Of a DNA stretch of 64,000 nucleotides, positions 17,986 to 26,029 are shown in pieces. The stretch comes from Thermoanaerobacterium thermosulfurigenes. GTDB lineage: Bacteria > Bacillota > Thermoanaerobacteria > Thermoanaerobacterales > Thermoanaerobacteraceae. The number at the start of each line of letters is the position of its first letter. Position 1 is the stretch's first letter. The notes beneath the pieces were generated by a model that did not search any database, was not told the origin of the DNA, and saw only the letters and a list, made by a program, of their open reading frames with translations. The stretch covers positions 61,634 to 125,633 of the forward strand of contig NZ_JBPODR010000002.1 in NCBI RefSeq assembly GCF_051201035.1, read 5' to 3'. Both the position numbers and the translations under genes were made by a program.

Positions 17986-18013
17986 ATTATAACATACAAT
18001 TGTTATAATTCAA
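17986..18013 (-). promoter_or_regulatory. Promoter of the ECF gene with embedded inverted repeat
   Basis: On the minus strand TTGAAT (18008-18013), 16 nt and TATAAT (17986-17991). A perfect 8-bp inverted repeat ATTATAAC - 8 nt - GTTATAAT (17986-18009) spans the spacer and -10 box, as expected for a repressor site. Confidence 0.6.
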
Positions 18014-18059
18014 TAAATACAATATACAAACAATTTATAATTTTTATAACATGAAACTT

Positions 18060-18088
18060 TTGACATTAGGAACAATGTGTAATATAAT
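18060..18088 (+). promoter_or_regulatory. Promoter of the marR-ABC operon
   Basis: Full consensus TTGACA (18060-18065), 17-nt spacer and TATAAT (18083-18088) on the plus strand, 38 bp before the regulator start. Confidence 0.8.
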
Positions 18089-18112
18089 AATATTACGGTT
18101 TACGAAATATTA
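18088..18112. promoter_or_regulatory. Putative MarR-family operator
   Basis: Inverted repeat TAATATTACG - 5 nt - CGAAATATTA (9 of 10 positions symmetric) that starts at the last base of the -10 box and covers the expected transcription start. Position and symmetry fit autoregulation by the MarR protein encoded 14 bp downstream. Confidence 0.55.
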
Positions 18113-18126
18113 GGGAGGCTGATATA

Positions 18127-18567
18127 ATGGATGCCGAAATAAATTTATTAGAATATTTACTGCGGGAAATAAACCATAGAATGAATCTTGTGACCAGAAA
18201 TTACTTAAGCAATAAAGAAATTACCATGTCTCGGTTTTGGGTCTTAAACAAATTAAGCCAAGATGAAGCAATAACTATGAAACAGCTACAGTCGCAACTT
18301 TTACTGTCTTCCAGCACACTGACAGGGCTAATCGACAACCTTGTTGCTGATGATTTGGTATATAGGTGGAGAGACGATAAGGACAGACGCCTTGTGTTTT
18401 TAAAGCTTACAGAAAAAGGTGCTGTGCTTCTAAACGAAATTTTAGAATACCGCACAAAGATGCTAAAAAAAATAGTCGATATGTGTGGTGACAGCATAGA
18501 CATTGGTACATTGAACAAAAATCTCAAAACGCTATTAAACGCATCAGATGATGCTGTAATATTTTAA
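18127..18567 (+). CDS. MarR-family transcriptional regulator
   Basis: Dimeric winged-helix repressor of 146 residues. The recognition helix LSSSTLTGLIDNLVADDLV and the wing DDKDRRLVFLKLTEKG, with the conserved DxR motif, are clear. GGGAGG lies 9 nt before the ATG. It is the first gene of an operon with an ABC-2-type exporter (ATPase start 22 bp downstream), the usual layout of a ligand-responsive regulator controlling its own efflux pump. The inducer is unknown. Confidence 0.92.
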   Translation: MDAEINLLEYLLREINHRMNLVTRNYLSNKEITMSRFWVLNKLSQDEAITMKQLQSQLLLSSSTLTGLIDNLVADDLVYRWRDDKDRRLVFLKLTEKGAVLLNEILEYRTKMLKKIVDMCGDSIDIGTLNKNLKTLLNASDDAVIF

Positions 18568-18589
18568 AAAATTTCAAGAAGGTGATTAT

Positions 18590-19390
18590 ATGGACTTCGC
18601 AATCGAAATAAAAAATTTAAAGAAAAGATTTAAAGATTTTGAAGCAGTAGGTGGAATCACGTTTGACGTCAGAAAAGGAGAAATATTTGGCTTATTAGGT
18701 CCCAACGGTGCAGGAAAAACTACTACCATAAGAATGATAACGACATTGATGCCACCTACTTCTGGCAAAATACTTGTTGCCGGTTTTGATGCAAAAAAAT
18801 ACAGTGCAACAATAAGAAGATACATTGGATATGTACCACAAGCTCTTTCTGCAGACTCCACCTTAACTGGATATGAAAATATGCTATTTGTAGCTAAGCT
18901 TTTAAGGCTTAACAAAAAAGAAAGGAAAGAAAGAATTGATTACATTCTTGACATTTTGAATTTGAATGATGCAAGAAACCGCTTAGTCAAGCAGTATTCA
19001 GGTGGAATGATAAGAAGATTGGAAATAGGCCAAGCCATAATACACAGACCTGAAGTCTTAATACTTGATGAACCGACAGTGGGACTTGATCCTGTAGCAA
19101 GGCAAAACGTTTGGAACGTAATAGATACTTTACGAAAAGAAACAGGTCTTACAATTTTAATTACTACCCATTACATGGAAGAAGCAGAAGCTATATGTGG
19201 AAGAATAGCAATAATGAACAGCGGCAAAATTGCTGCCTTAGGAACTCCTGGTGAATTAAAATCAAAAACCGGAAATCCAAATGCTACATTGGATGATGTA
19301 TTTACATTTTTCACAGGAAATCAATTAGAGTCTGGAGGGAATTATCGTGAAACAAGTCAATTACGCAAAAGAATCCAAAGGTTCAGTTAA
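18590..19390 (+). CDS. ABC-2-type exporter, ATP-binding protein (DrrA-like)
   Basis: Cytoplasmic ATPase subunit of a drug- or lipid-export ABC transporter, 266 residues. Walker A GPNGAGKTT (about 36-44), Q-loop YVPQ, signature YSGGMIRR, Walker B VLILDEPTVGLDP and the switch His in ITTHYMEEAE are all intact. The C-terminal NPNATLDDVFTFFTGN block is typical of the DrrA/NatA group. It overlaps the permease start by 44 bp. Substrate is unknown. Confidence 0.93.
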   Translation: MDFAIEIKNLKKRFKDFEAVGGITFDVRKGEIFGLLGPNGAGKTTTIRMITTLMPPTSGKILVAGFDAKKYSATIRRYIGYVPQALSADSTLTGYENMLFVAKLLRLNKKERKERIDYILDILNLNDARNRLVKQYSGGMIRRLEIGQAIIHRPEVLILDEPTVGLDPVARQNVWNVIDTLRKETGLTILITTHYMEEAEAICGRIAIMNSGKIAALGTPGELKSKTGNPNATLDDVFTFFTGNQLESGGNYRETSQLRKRIQRFS

Positions 19391-20177
19391 GATGAATTCT
19401 CCTATAAAAATAGTTTTAGACTATATTTTGAATTCTTTTACAATCGCAGAAATAGAGATACGAAAGCTGAAACATGATCCAACTGAATTACTTACAAGAG
19501 CAGTCCAACCAGTTTTATGGCTTCTTATCTTTGGTCAGGCATTTTCCAGGATACGAGCTATACCTACAGGAAATGTCAACTATCAGACATTTATGGCTCC
19601 AGGCATTTTAGCCCAATCAATGATGTTCATATCCATATTTTATGGTTTAAGCATAATTTGGGATAAAGATCAAGGAATACTTCAAAAGCTTATAGCAATG
19701 CCTGTTCCTCGAGCAGCTTTTGTCACAGGAAAAGCCTTTGGAGCAGGAGTCAGAGCAATAAGCCAAGTAATAATAATATTATTTTTAGCATTTTTGCTAA
19801 GACTTGACATAAAGTGGAGCATTTTAAACGTAGTTATGAGCATATTGACAATTGTTTTGGGTGCCGCATTTTTTTCTTCTTTGTCAATGGCTTTAGCAGC
19901 CATAGTAAAAAGCAGGGAAAGATTTATGGGAATAGGACAGGTTATAACGATGCCATTGTTTTTTGCCAGCAATGCAATCTATCCAATACAAATAATGCCA
20001 CATTGGCTTCAAATAGTAGCGAGAATCAATCCTTTAAGTTACGTTGTTGAACTTTTGCGAGGATATCTAATAAATGGCAGTGTATCACAAGCAGGCTTTT
20101 CATGGATGATACTTATAGCTGCTACTGTCATAATTCAGATAATATCAGCAATTTTATATCCCCACATAGTAACATAA
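19347..20177 (+). CDS. ABC-2-type exporter, permease (DrrB-like)
   Basis: Membrane subunit of 276 residues with six predicted helices and the ABC2_membrane pattern (QPVLWLLIFGQAF, APGILAQSMMF, MPLFFASNAIYPIQIMP, NPLSYVVELLRGYL). The GTG at 19347 is preferred because GGAGG lies 8 nt upstream; an ATG at 19392 has no ribosome site. It overlaps the ATPase gene by 44 bp, so the two are translationally coupled. It is last in the MarR-ABC operon. Confidence 0.9.
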   Translation: MKQVNYAKESKGSVKMNSPIKIVLDYILNSFTIAEIEIRKLKHDPTELLTRAVQPVLWLLIFGQAFSRIRAIPTGNVNYQTFMAPGILAQSMMFISIFYGLSIIWDKDQGILQKLIAMPVPRAAFVTGKAFGAGVRAISQVIIILFLAFLLRLDIKWSILNVVMSILTIVLGAAFFSSLSMALAAIVKSRERFMGIGQVITMPLFFASNAIYPIQIMPHWLQIVARINPLSYVVELLRGYLINGSVSQAGFSWMILIAATVIIQIISAILYPHIVT

Positions 20178-20254
20178 AACCGCTTTACATTTGATATACC
20201 ATGGTAGAGTAGCAAATGCTACTCCATCATGCAGTATGTCGTGCAAAGCGGTTT
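20177..20254. terminator. 78-bp imperfect hairpin between convergent genes
   Basis: The outer arms AAACCGCTTT and AAAGCGGTTT are perfect 10-bp complements, and the inner GAGTAGC/GCTACTC pair flanks a 4-nt loop. In between, complementarity is interrupted. It separates the convergent ABC permease and P-type ATPase genes. It may be a bidirectional terminator, but it is unusually long. Confidence 0.6.
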
Positions 20255-20258
20255 AAAT

Positions 20259-22868
20259 TTACCTATTTTTGAAAAATGTAGCTTTTACTATTTCCATAAT
20301 TACTAAAGGCAATAATGACAGCATAATTACTACATCCCAATCGTATATGTTTATATTTTTTATGTCAAATACTGTATTTAAAGGAGTTAATATGACTACA
20401 AGTTGAAGGAATATGGAAACCAATAGTGCAAACACCATGTATTTATTTTTAAATAAGCCCACCTTAAAAACTGATTTAATTGATCTTGCATTCATCGCTT
20501 GTGAAAGCTGTGAAAAAGTCAAAACGGCAAATGCCATAGTTCTTGCATTAGTGAGGTTTTCTCTAAGTCCCAGCAAGAATGCTATAAAAGATACCAAACC
20601 TATCATGATGCCTTCGATTGGTATTCTGTACATAAGTCCATCTGAAAAGATGTTTTCATCTTTTGGCCTTGGTTTCTTAGACATTATATCTTTTTCAGCA
20701 GGTTCCATGCCTAAAGCAAGAGCAGGTAGGCTATCTGTTACTAAATTCACCCACAATATATGGATAGGTTTGAGAGGCATTGGCATACCAGCTAATGTAG
20801 CAACCAAGAGAACGAGTATTTCGCCAATATTGCATGATAAAAGGTAATGTATAGATTTTTTTATATTCTCGTAAATGGTCCTTCCTTCTTCTACAGCAGC
20901 CACAATAGTTGCAAAATTATCATCTGTAAGCACCATATCAGCAGAATCTTTTGCTACGTCTGTACCTGTAATACCCATTGCAGCACCTATATCAGCCTGC
21001 TTTAGAGCCGGAGCATCATTTACACCGTCGCCAGTCATAGCAACCACCGCATTGTTTTTCTGCCAAGCTTTTACTATCCTCATCTTATGCTCCGGAGAAA
21101 CTCTTGCATACACTGATATGCTTTTTACCTTTTCGTAAAGCTCATCGTCTGTCATGGCTTCTAACTCTCTGCCATCTACAGACATATCATCTTTATCTAA
21201 AATGCCTAAATCTCTTGCAATAGCTACAGCAGTAATCTTATGATCACCTGTTATCATAACAGGTTTTATGCCAGCATTTTTGCATATTCTAACAGAATCT
21301 CTCACTTCATCTCTCGGCGGATCTATCATTCCTAAAAGTCCAACAAATACAAGATCCTTCTCCACATCAAGGCTTTCTAACCTATCTGGCACACTATCAA
21401 TATCTTTAAAAGATATAGCCAAAACTCTTAAAGCATCTTTCCCCATATTCTCATTTTCAATTTTAATCTTTGCCTTATCGTCATCGCTCAATTCTAATAT
21501 TTTGCCATCTTTTAATATGTATCTACACCTTTCGATGACACTGTCAAATGCTCCTTTTGTTATGACCTTATAATTTTTATCATTTGATTTGTGGATAGTA
21601 GTCATCATTTTTCGATCAGAATCAAATGGGATTTCGGCAACTCGCGGAAATTCTCTTTCTAATTCCGATTTTTTGGATACATATTTTTCATATGCTGATA
21701 CTATAGCGACTTCAGTTGGATCTCCAAAGCTTTTACCCGATTCATCAATAAATGCATCTGTGCAAAGTACCCCCTGCTCCAAAATAAATCCTGCCTTGCT
21801 GTCATATCCTTTAGTTAAGTCTATCTCTTTAAAATCAACAAAAACTTTCACTACAGTCATCTTGTTTTGCGTCAAAGTACCTGTCTTATCAGAACATATC
21901 ACGTTTGCACTGCCTAATGTCTCCACTGCAGGAAGTCTTCTCAATATAGCGTTCCTTTTTATCATCTTTTGCACGCCTAATGCCAAAGTGATAGTGACTA
22001 TTGCTGGCAGTCCTTCAGGAATTGCAGCAACAGCAAGGCTTACAGATGTCATAAACATGTCAAATACCGGCCTTTTTTCCATAACACCTATCCCAAATAT
22101 TATGCCACAAATGATAAGTGCTCCTATACCCAGATATTTCCCCAGTTGCTCTAACTTTATCTGTAGAGGCGTCATCGTCGTCTCATCATCGTCTAACATC
22201 TTCGCTATTTTTCCCATCTCTGTGCTCATACCTGTCTCAGTAACCACAAACGATCCTCTTCCATAAGTTACAACTGTACCTGTGTACACCATGTTGTGCC
22301 TATCGCCAATATTGAGATTTTTGTCTTTTAACTTGCCAGAAGTCTTTTCTGACGGAACAGATTCACCTGTAAGAGCTGACTCATCTATCTTCAAATTTGC
22401 AGACTCTATTATCCTTCCATCAGCAGGCACAAAATTTCCTGCTTCTAAAAAGACTACATCACCGGGGACAAGATACTGTGACTCGATCTCTATTACTTTC
22501 CCATCCCTTAATACACGGGACACTGGTGCAGATAATTTTTTAAGTGCTTCGAGAGACTTCTCAGCATTATTTTCTTGTATCATCCCTAAAAAAGCATTCA
22601 ACAAGATTATGAATAAAATTATTACTGCATCTGTAATTTCACCCAAAAAAAATGAAACAATAGATGCAATTATCAAAATAATCACCATGAAATCTTTAAA
22701 TTGGTCCAAAAACATAGACAAAATGGTTCGTTTTTTCTTTTCACTTAAAATGTTGGCACCATACTTTTCTAACCTCTCTTTAGCATCTTTTGATGAAAGC
22801 CCCTCCTCAGCATCCACATTTAATTCATTTAAAACCTCTTCTACATCATAAATCCAGCTTTCCTTCAT
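20259..22868 (-). CDS. Cation-translocating P-type ATPase, Ca2+/Mn2+ (PMR1/SERCA-like) type
   Basis: P2A-type pump that probably exports Ca2+ or Mn2+. It has 869 residues. The cation ATPase N-domain (1-70) precedes helices M1-M2, the actuator ALTGESVPSEK, M4 with AAIPEGLPAIVTITLALG, the phosphorylation site CSDKTGTLTQNK, the VMITGDH and GDGVNDAPALK hinge motifs, and M6 NLVTDSLPALALGMEPAE (SERCA-like N-x-x-T-D ligands). C-terminal helices follow. AAGGAGGAATAAG precedes the ATG. The leader is a yybP-ykoY element, so Mn2+ export is the favoured role, as known for YoaB/MgtA-type pumps behind this riboswitch. Confidence 0.93.
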   Translation of the reverse strand: MKESWIYDVEEVLNELNVDAEEGLSSKDAKERLEKYGANILSEKKKRTILSMFLDQFKDFMVIILIIASIVSFFLGEITDAVIILFIILLNAFLGMIQENNAEKSLEALKKLSAPVSRVLRDGKVIEIESQYLVPGDVVFLEAGNFVPADGRIIESANLKIDESALTGESVPSEKTSGKLKDKNLNIGDRHNMVYTGTVVTYGRGSFVVTETGMSTEMGKIAKMLDDDETTMTPLQIKLEQLGKYLGIGALIICGIIFGIGVMEKRPVFDMFMTSVSLAVAAIPEGLPAIVTITLALGVQKMIKRNAILRRLPAVETLGSANVICSDKTGTLTQNKMTVVKVFVDFKEIDLTKGYDSKAGFILEQGVLCTDAFIDESGKSFGDPTEVAIVSAYEKYVSKKSELEREFPRVAEIPFDSDRKMMTTIHKSNDKNYKVITKGAFDSVIERCRYILKDGKILELSDDDKAKIKIENENMGKDALRVLAISFKDIDSVPDRLESLDVEKDLVFVGLLGMIDPPRDEVRDSVRICKNAGIKPVMITGDHKITAVAIARDLGILDKDDMSVDGRELEAMTDDELYEKVKSISVYARVSPEHKMRIVKAWQKNNAVVAMTGDGVNDAPALKQADIGAAMGITGTDVAKDSADMVLTDDNFATIVAAVEEGRTIYENIKKSIHYLLSCNIGEILVLLVATLAGMPMPLKPIHILWVNLVTDSLPALALGMEPAEKDIMSKKPRPKDENIFSDGLMYRIPIEGIMIGLVSFIAFLLGLRENLTNARTMAFAVLTFSQLSQAMNARSIKSVFKVGLFKNKYMVFALLVSIFLQLVVILTPLNTVFDIKNINIYDWDVVIMLSLLPLVIMEIVKATFFKNR

Positions 22869-22900
22869 CTTATTCCTCCTTGTTTCTTAATTTATGGTAT

Positions 22901-22943
22901 AAATAAAGACCTTTATTTTGTATTATTCCACAAAATAAAGGTC
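22901..22943 (-). terminator. Riboswitch-controlled intrinsic terminator
   Basis: Perfect 13-bp stem GACCTTTATTTTG / CAAAATAAAGGTC with a 10-nt loop, followed on the minus strand by TTTATTTAT. Its upstream arm contains the CCTTT that also forms the 3' side of aptamer helix P1, so terminator and aptamer are mutually exclusive. Confidence 0.85.
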
Positions 22944-23020
22944 TCACTCGCAAATTTGCTTAACCAGCCGGGTGTTTCTCACCGTACTGACGACTGATTA
23001 ACGAAGAGTTACTCCCCTTT
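22937..23020 (-). ncRNA. yybP-ykoY manganese riboswitch
   Basis: The minus-strand leader of the P-type ATPase has the hallmark elements of the family in order: AAAGGGGAGTA at the 5' side, a central CCCGGCTGG segment, and GAGACCTTT closing helix P1. P1 pairs AAAGG (23016-23020) with CCTTT (22937-22941). The family is known to bind Mn2+ and usually acts as an ON switch for Mn efflux. An intrinsic terminator overlaps the 3' strand of P1. Confidence 0.88.
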
Positions 23021-23025
23021 AGATT

Positions 23026-23054
23026 ATTATAGCATATTTATTGGACAATATCAC
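23026..23054 (-). promoter_or_regulatory. Promoter of the riboswitch-ATPase transcript
   Basis: TATAAT on the minus strand (23026-23031), 5 bp before the aptamer. A weak -35, GTGATA, lies 17 bp further upstream, within the end of the Spo0E-like gene. Confidence 0.5.
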
Positions 23055-23232
23055 CATTTGTGCGATATTTTTTCGATTTCGTCGTACAATATAGCACGAT
23101 TAGATCGTCGAGTTTACGGCTTAGGTCAAGAATCATCTCGTATTTTACTTCTTCTTGCTTTATCAAATCATCAAGTTCATCTCGTAAATTGCTAATCTGT
23201 TCTTCCAATGTAGATATCTTATTGTACATCAT
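23038..23232 (-). CDS. Spo0E-like aspartyl-phosphate phosphatase
   Basis: Small helical-hairpin protein of 64 residues. The C-terminal LSRKLDDLIVLYC matches the Spo0E family signature (S-x-x-L-D-x-x-I). Members are known to dephosphorylate Spo0A~P, the sporulation master regulator. The ATG at 23232 follows GGGGAACTA; ATG at 23229 is equally possible, and a longer frame to 23292 has no ribosome site. The stop codon lies between the -10 and -35 of the downstream riboswitch transcript. It probably tunes sporulation timing. Confidence 0.75.
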   Translation of the reverse strand: MMYNKISTLEEQISNLRDELDDLIKQEEVKYEMILDLSRKLDDLIVLYCTTKSKKYRTNGDIVQ

Positions 23233-23310
23233 TAGTTCCCCTTTTCTAAAAATCGCATATACAATTTTATCATTAGGAACCAAAAAATTCAATAGGATAA
23301 TGTAGAAATT

Positions 23311-23514
23311 TCATCTAATTTTTTCCACTAATTTTGACAACTTCTTGAATATATCTACTATATCTCGTCCATATTCTATCTCCCAATCTTCACATCCCTC
23401 GCTAACTGTCAAAATTTCGCCATTACTAATACATCTTAATATGTCATCATTTGAAATTTTTTGCCTAATTTTTTCCAACAAGTCTTTTAACGATGACGTT
23501 TCAATGTTTTCCAT
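23311..23514 (-). CDS. Small acidic protein, unknown function
   Basis: Not recognised. It has 67 residues, mostly charged and helical (SLKDLLEKIRQKIS, DIFKKLSKLVEKIR), with two Cys (DILRCISNG, SEGCEDWE) and no membrane segment. AGGAGTTGAGCTAAA precedes the ATG, which supports a real gene over the overlapping plus-strand frame. It lies upstream of the Spo0E-like gene in the same orientation and behind a pair of perfect palindromes (23531-23552). Confidence 0.55.
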   Translation of the reverse strand: MENIETSSLKDLLEKIRQKISNDDILRCISNGEILTVSEGCEDWEIEYGRDIVDIFKKLSKLVEKIR

Positions 23515-23530
23515 TTTAGCTCAACTCCTA

Positions 23531-23552
23531 TAGAATATTCTAACTATAGTTA
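23531..23552. repeat. Two overlapping perfect palindromes
   Basis: TAGAATATTCTA (23531-23542) and TAACTATAGTTA (23541-23552) are each perfect 12-bp palindromes sharing two bases, directly upstream of the small acidic gene. This looks like an operator pair; the binding protein is unknown. Confidence 0.45.
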
Positions 23553-23570
23553 TATATTCTATAAATGTTA

Positions 23571-24788
23571 TTATTTTCCTGCATGCTTCTTAAATTTTTT
23601 TTTATATTTTGATATCAAGTTAACTGCTTTGTCTAACGCTAATCCCACTTTCTCAACTTTACCACTTCCTTGGCATATTTTTTGATTACCTCCACCGTTT
23701 CCTTCTATGACATCCAATATCTCTTTGAAAAATGAATTAATATCTATATCGACATCATCTGATCTTGATATGACAATATTACCACAGTCTGTAATCCCAC
23801 CTAAAATACAAACAAACCCTTTTCCTTTGGTGATTATTTGAGACAAAACTCGCAGTTCTTTCATATCTCTATCATTAAAAATTTTTGTCACCAACTTAAA
23901 GTTTTTTAAATTTACTGATTCTGCGACTAATTTTTCAGCTTCATATTGAAGTATATTATCTTTTAGTTTAATTAATTCCTTTTTTAGCTCTTTATTTTCA
24001 TCTAATATTTTATTGACTTTTTCTAATATCTCCTCTTCTTTTGCAGATAGCGATGTTATTAAACTGTTTATGTAATTATTCTTCTCAAGATAATCATTAA
24101 ACGCCCTAAAGCCACAAACAAATTCGATCCTTAAACCCTTTTTCGTTCTTTCAAATTTTTTTATCTTTACAATTCCTATTTCACCTAAGCTTTTTACATG
24201 GGTACCACCACACGGTGAATAGTCAAAGTCTTTAATTTCCACTATTCTTATATTTTCGTCAACTTTAGGCTTTTTTCTTAAGGGTAATTTTTTCAAATCA
24301 TCGTCTTTTACAAAGTACGAAGTAACAGGTAAATTTAAATATATAAGCCTATTTGTTTCAATCTCAACTTCTTTAAGGTTATCTTCGCTTAAGTTGCTAT
24401 TGGTCAATGTAATATGTGAGCTATCATCTCCAATGCTAAAGCTATCTGTTTCTGCATTAAATAACTTATAAAATACTGCTGACAGAAGATGCTGACCGCT
24501 ATGCTGTTGCATATTGTCAAATCTCTTTTCCCAATCTATCTCACAAATTACCAAATCATTTTTAGGAGGTGTCTTCAAAACATGGATGACCTTATCATCT
24601 CTTAAAAAGACATTTTCAACTTTTATGCCGTCAATAAATCCACTATCTGCTGGTTGTCCACCGCTTTCAGGATAAAAATACGTCTTATCAAGTATAACTT
24701 CACAATATTCATTAGTAACATTAATATCGATGACTTTTGCAGTAAAGGAGTTTTTATAACTGTCATGATAATACAACTTCTCCACCAT
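23571..24788 (-). CDS. alaX: Alanyl-tRNA editing protein AlaX (long form, DHHA1-containing)
   Basis: Trans-editing hydrolase that clears Ser or Gly from tRNA-Ala. It has 405 residues. The AlaRS-like N-terminal domain (YFYPESGGQPADSG), the editing-site zinc motif QQHSGQHLLSA (about 102-112) and CGGTHVKSLGEIG (about 200) are present. A coiled coil (about 240-285) and a C-terminal DHHA1 domain ending in NGGGNQKICQGSGK follow, making this the AlaX-II/L type. AAGGAGGTTAT precedes the ATG. It is downstream of ilvE with a weak terminator between. Confidence 0.93.
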   Translation of the reverse strand: MVEKLYYHDSYKNSFTAKVIDINVTNEYCEVILDKTYFYPESGGQPADSGFIDGIKVENVFLRDDKVIHVLKTPPKNDLVICEIDWEKRFDNMQQHSGQHLLSAVFYKLFNAETDSFSIGDDSSHITLTNSNLSEDNLKEVEIETNRLIYLNLPVTSYFVKDDDLKKLPLRKKPKVDENIRIVEIKDFDYSPCGGTHVKSLGEIGIVKIKKFERTKKGLRIEFVCGFRAFNDYLEKNNYINSLITSLSAKEEEILEKVNKILDENKELKKELIKLKDNILQYEAEKLVAESVNLKNFKLVTKIFNDRDMKELRVLSQIITKGKGFVCILGGITDCGNIVISRSDDVDIDINSFFKEILDVIEGNGGGNQKICQGSGKVEKVGLALDKAVNLISKYKKKFKKHAGK

Positions 24789-24808
24789 ATAACCTCCTTA
24801 AAGTTTAA

Positions 24809-24831
24809 GACGCATGGACTAGCCATGCGCC
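24809..24831 (-). terminator. Hairpin between ilvE and alaX
   Basis: 9-bp stem (GGCGCATGG / CCATGCGTC as minus-strand RNA, including one G-U) with a 5-nt loop. Only a weak T-run follows on the minus strand, so termination is probably partial; the plus strand has the better T-run. Confidence 0.55.
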
Positions 24832-24834
24832 TTT

Positions 24835-25707
24835 TTAATATACCTTTGTTCCGTACAAAGTTCTCACATTTTTAAATTCCTCAATAATCTTTTTCGTAAT
24901 CTCACCAGGTTTGCCGTTACCGATGACTCTTTTGTCAACTTCAGTTACAGGAATTGCTTCTGCGGCAGTGCCAGTCAAGAAACATTCATCTGCAGTATAC
25001 ACATTGAAAAGTGAAAAATACTTTTCTACAACTGGTATTCCAAGTTTATTTGCTATATCAATGACAGTAGCTCTTGTAATGCCCCCTAAGGCTCCAGCCG
25101 CAGATGGTGGTGTGTATAAAATACCGTCAGATACAATAAAAACATTGTCACCTGTACATTCCGCAACATAACCTTCTAAGTTTAATAAAAGAGCCTCTGG
25201 ATATCCCGCTTTCACGGCTTCAATCTTTGCCAATATATTGTTAAGATAATTTAGAGATTTAATCTGTGGGTCTAATGTTTGAATGGAGTTGCGCCTAAAC
25301 GTAGATGTGATAATTTTTAGCCCATTTTGGTACATCTCATCAGGATACAATGTAATCTTATCTGCAATGATAACTACTGTAGGCTTTGAACATTTATAAG
25401 GATCAAGCCCTAAATCGCCTTTCCCTCTTGAAACAACTAATCTTATGTATGCGTCTTTTAAGTTGTTTCTCCTTACAGTTTCTAAGACTTTATCGGCCAT
25501 TTCTTCTTTAGAATATGGTACATCTAAAAGAAGTGCCTTAGCCATGTTGTAAAGTCTCTTTAAATGATCATCCAATTTGAAAACAACACCATCATACGCC
25601 CTTATCCCTTCAAAAACACCATCTCCATAAAGAAATCCATGGTCAAAAACCGAAACGGCCGCTTTTTCACTGTCTACAAACTCACCATTAAGAAAAACTA
25701 CAGGCAT
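24835..25707 (-). CDS. ilvE: Branched-chain amino acid aminotransferase
   Basis: PLP class IV aminotransferase that interconverts Leu/Ile/Val and their keto acids. It has 290 residues. FDHGFLYGDGVFEGIRAYDG at the N-terminus, the PLP lysine region DPQIKSLNYLNN and the signature EGYVAECTGDNVFIV with LTGTAAEAIPVTEVD are clear. D-amino-acid transaminase has the same fold, but these motifs favour IlvE. It has its own promoter. Confidence 0.92.
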   Translation of the reverse strand: MPVVFLNGEFVDSEKAAVSVFDHGFLYGDGVFEGIRAYDGVVFKLDDHLKRLYNMAKALLLDVPYSKEEMADKVLETVRRNNLKDAYIRLVVSRGKGDLGLDPYKCSKPTVVIIADKITLYPDEMYQNGLKIITSTFRRNSIQTLDPQIKSLNYLNNILAKIEAVKAGYPEALLLNLEGYVAECTGDNVFIVSDGILYTPPSAAGALGGITRATVIDIANKLGIPVVEKYFSLFNVYTADECFLTGTAAEAIPVTEVDKRVIGNGKPGEITKKIIEEFKNVRTLYGTKVY

Positions 25708-25746
25708 TATGACTCCTCCTAATCTATCTAAAATATATTATTGTAG

Positions 25747-25775
25747 ATTATACCACTTTGAAATTTTTAAGTCAA
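25747..25775 (-). promoter_or_regulatory. ilvE promoter
   Basis: Minus-strand TTGACT (25770-25775), 17-nt spacer, TATAAT (25747-25752), 40 bp before the start codon. Confidence 0.75.
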
Positions 25776-25782
25776 TTAAACA

Positions 25783-25804
25783 AAAAGCCCCGAGAGGGAC
25801 TTTT
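25783..25804 (-). terminator. Ferredoxin gene terminator
   Basis: Minus-strand stem AAAAGTCCC / GGGGCTTTT with a TCTC loop and a trailing T-run, 9 bp after the ferredoxin stop. Confidence 0.8.
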
Positions 25805-25812
25805 CGTTAATC

Positions 25813-25983
25813 TTATTCAGCCTTAATAGCTCCTGTCGGGCATACTGGTTCACATGCACCACAATCTATACATGTATCAGCATCCACTTCGTATTTTCCT
25901 GTGCCTTCGTGAATAGCATCTACAGGGCATTCTGCAGCGCAAGCACCACAGCTTATGCATTCATCTGTAATAATATGTGCCAT
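25813..25983 (-). CDS. 2[4Fe-4S] ferredoxin
   Basis: Clostridial-type electron carrier of 56 residues. It begins MAHIITDECISCGACAAECP and carries a second cluster block CIDCGACEPVCPTGAI, giving two CxxCxxCxxxCP motifs. The ATG at 25983 is favoured because GGGGGG lies 8 nt upstream; an ATG two codons earlier is too close. It is monocistronic, with its own promoter and terminator. It is a plausible partner of pyruvate:ferredoxin oxidoreductase, NfnAB and the hydrogenase in this window. Confidence 0.95.
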   Translation of the reverse strand: MAHIITDECISCGACAAECPVDAIHEGTGKYEVDADTCIDCGACEPVCPTGAIKAE

Positions 25984-26029
25984 TGTCATATCCCCCCTTT
26001 TATGTATACAGTATATAACTTCAAAGGAT

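Noticed and set aside
21589..22266. Plus-strand 225-residue frame opposite the P-type ATPase
   Set aside because: Antisense shadow; the opposite strand has all P-ATPase motifs.
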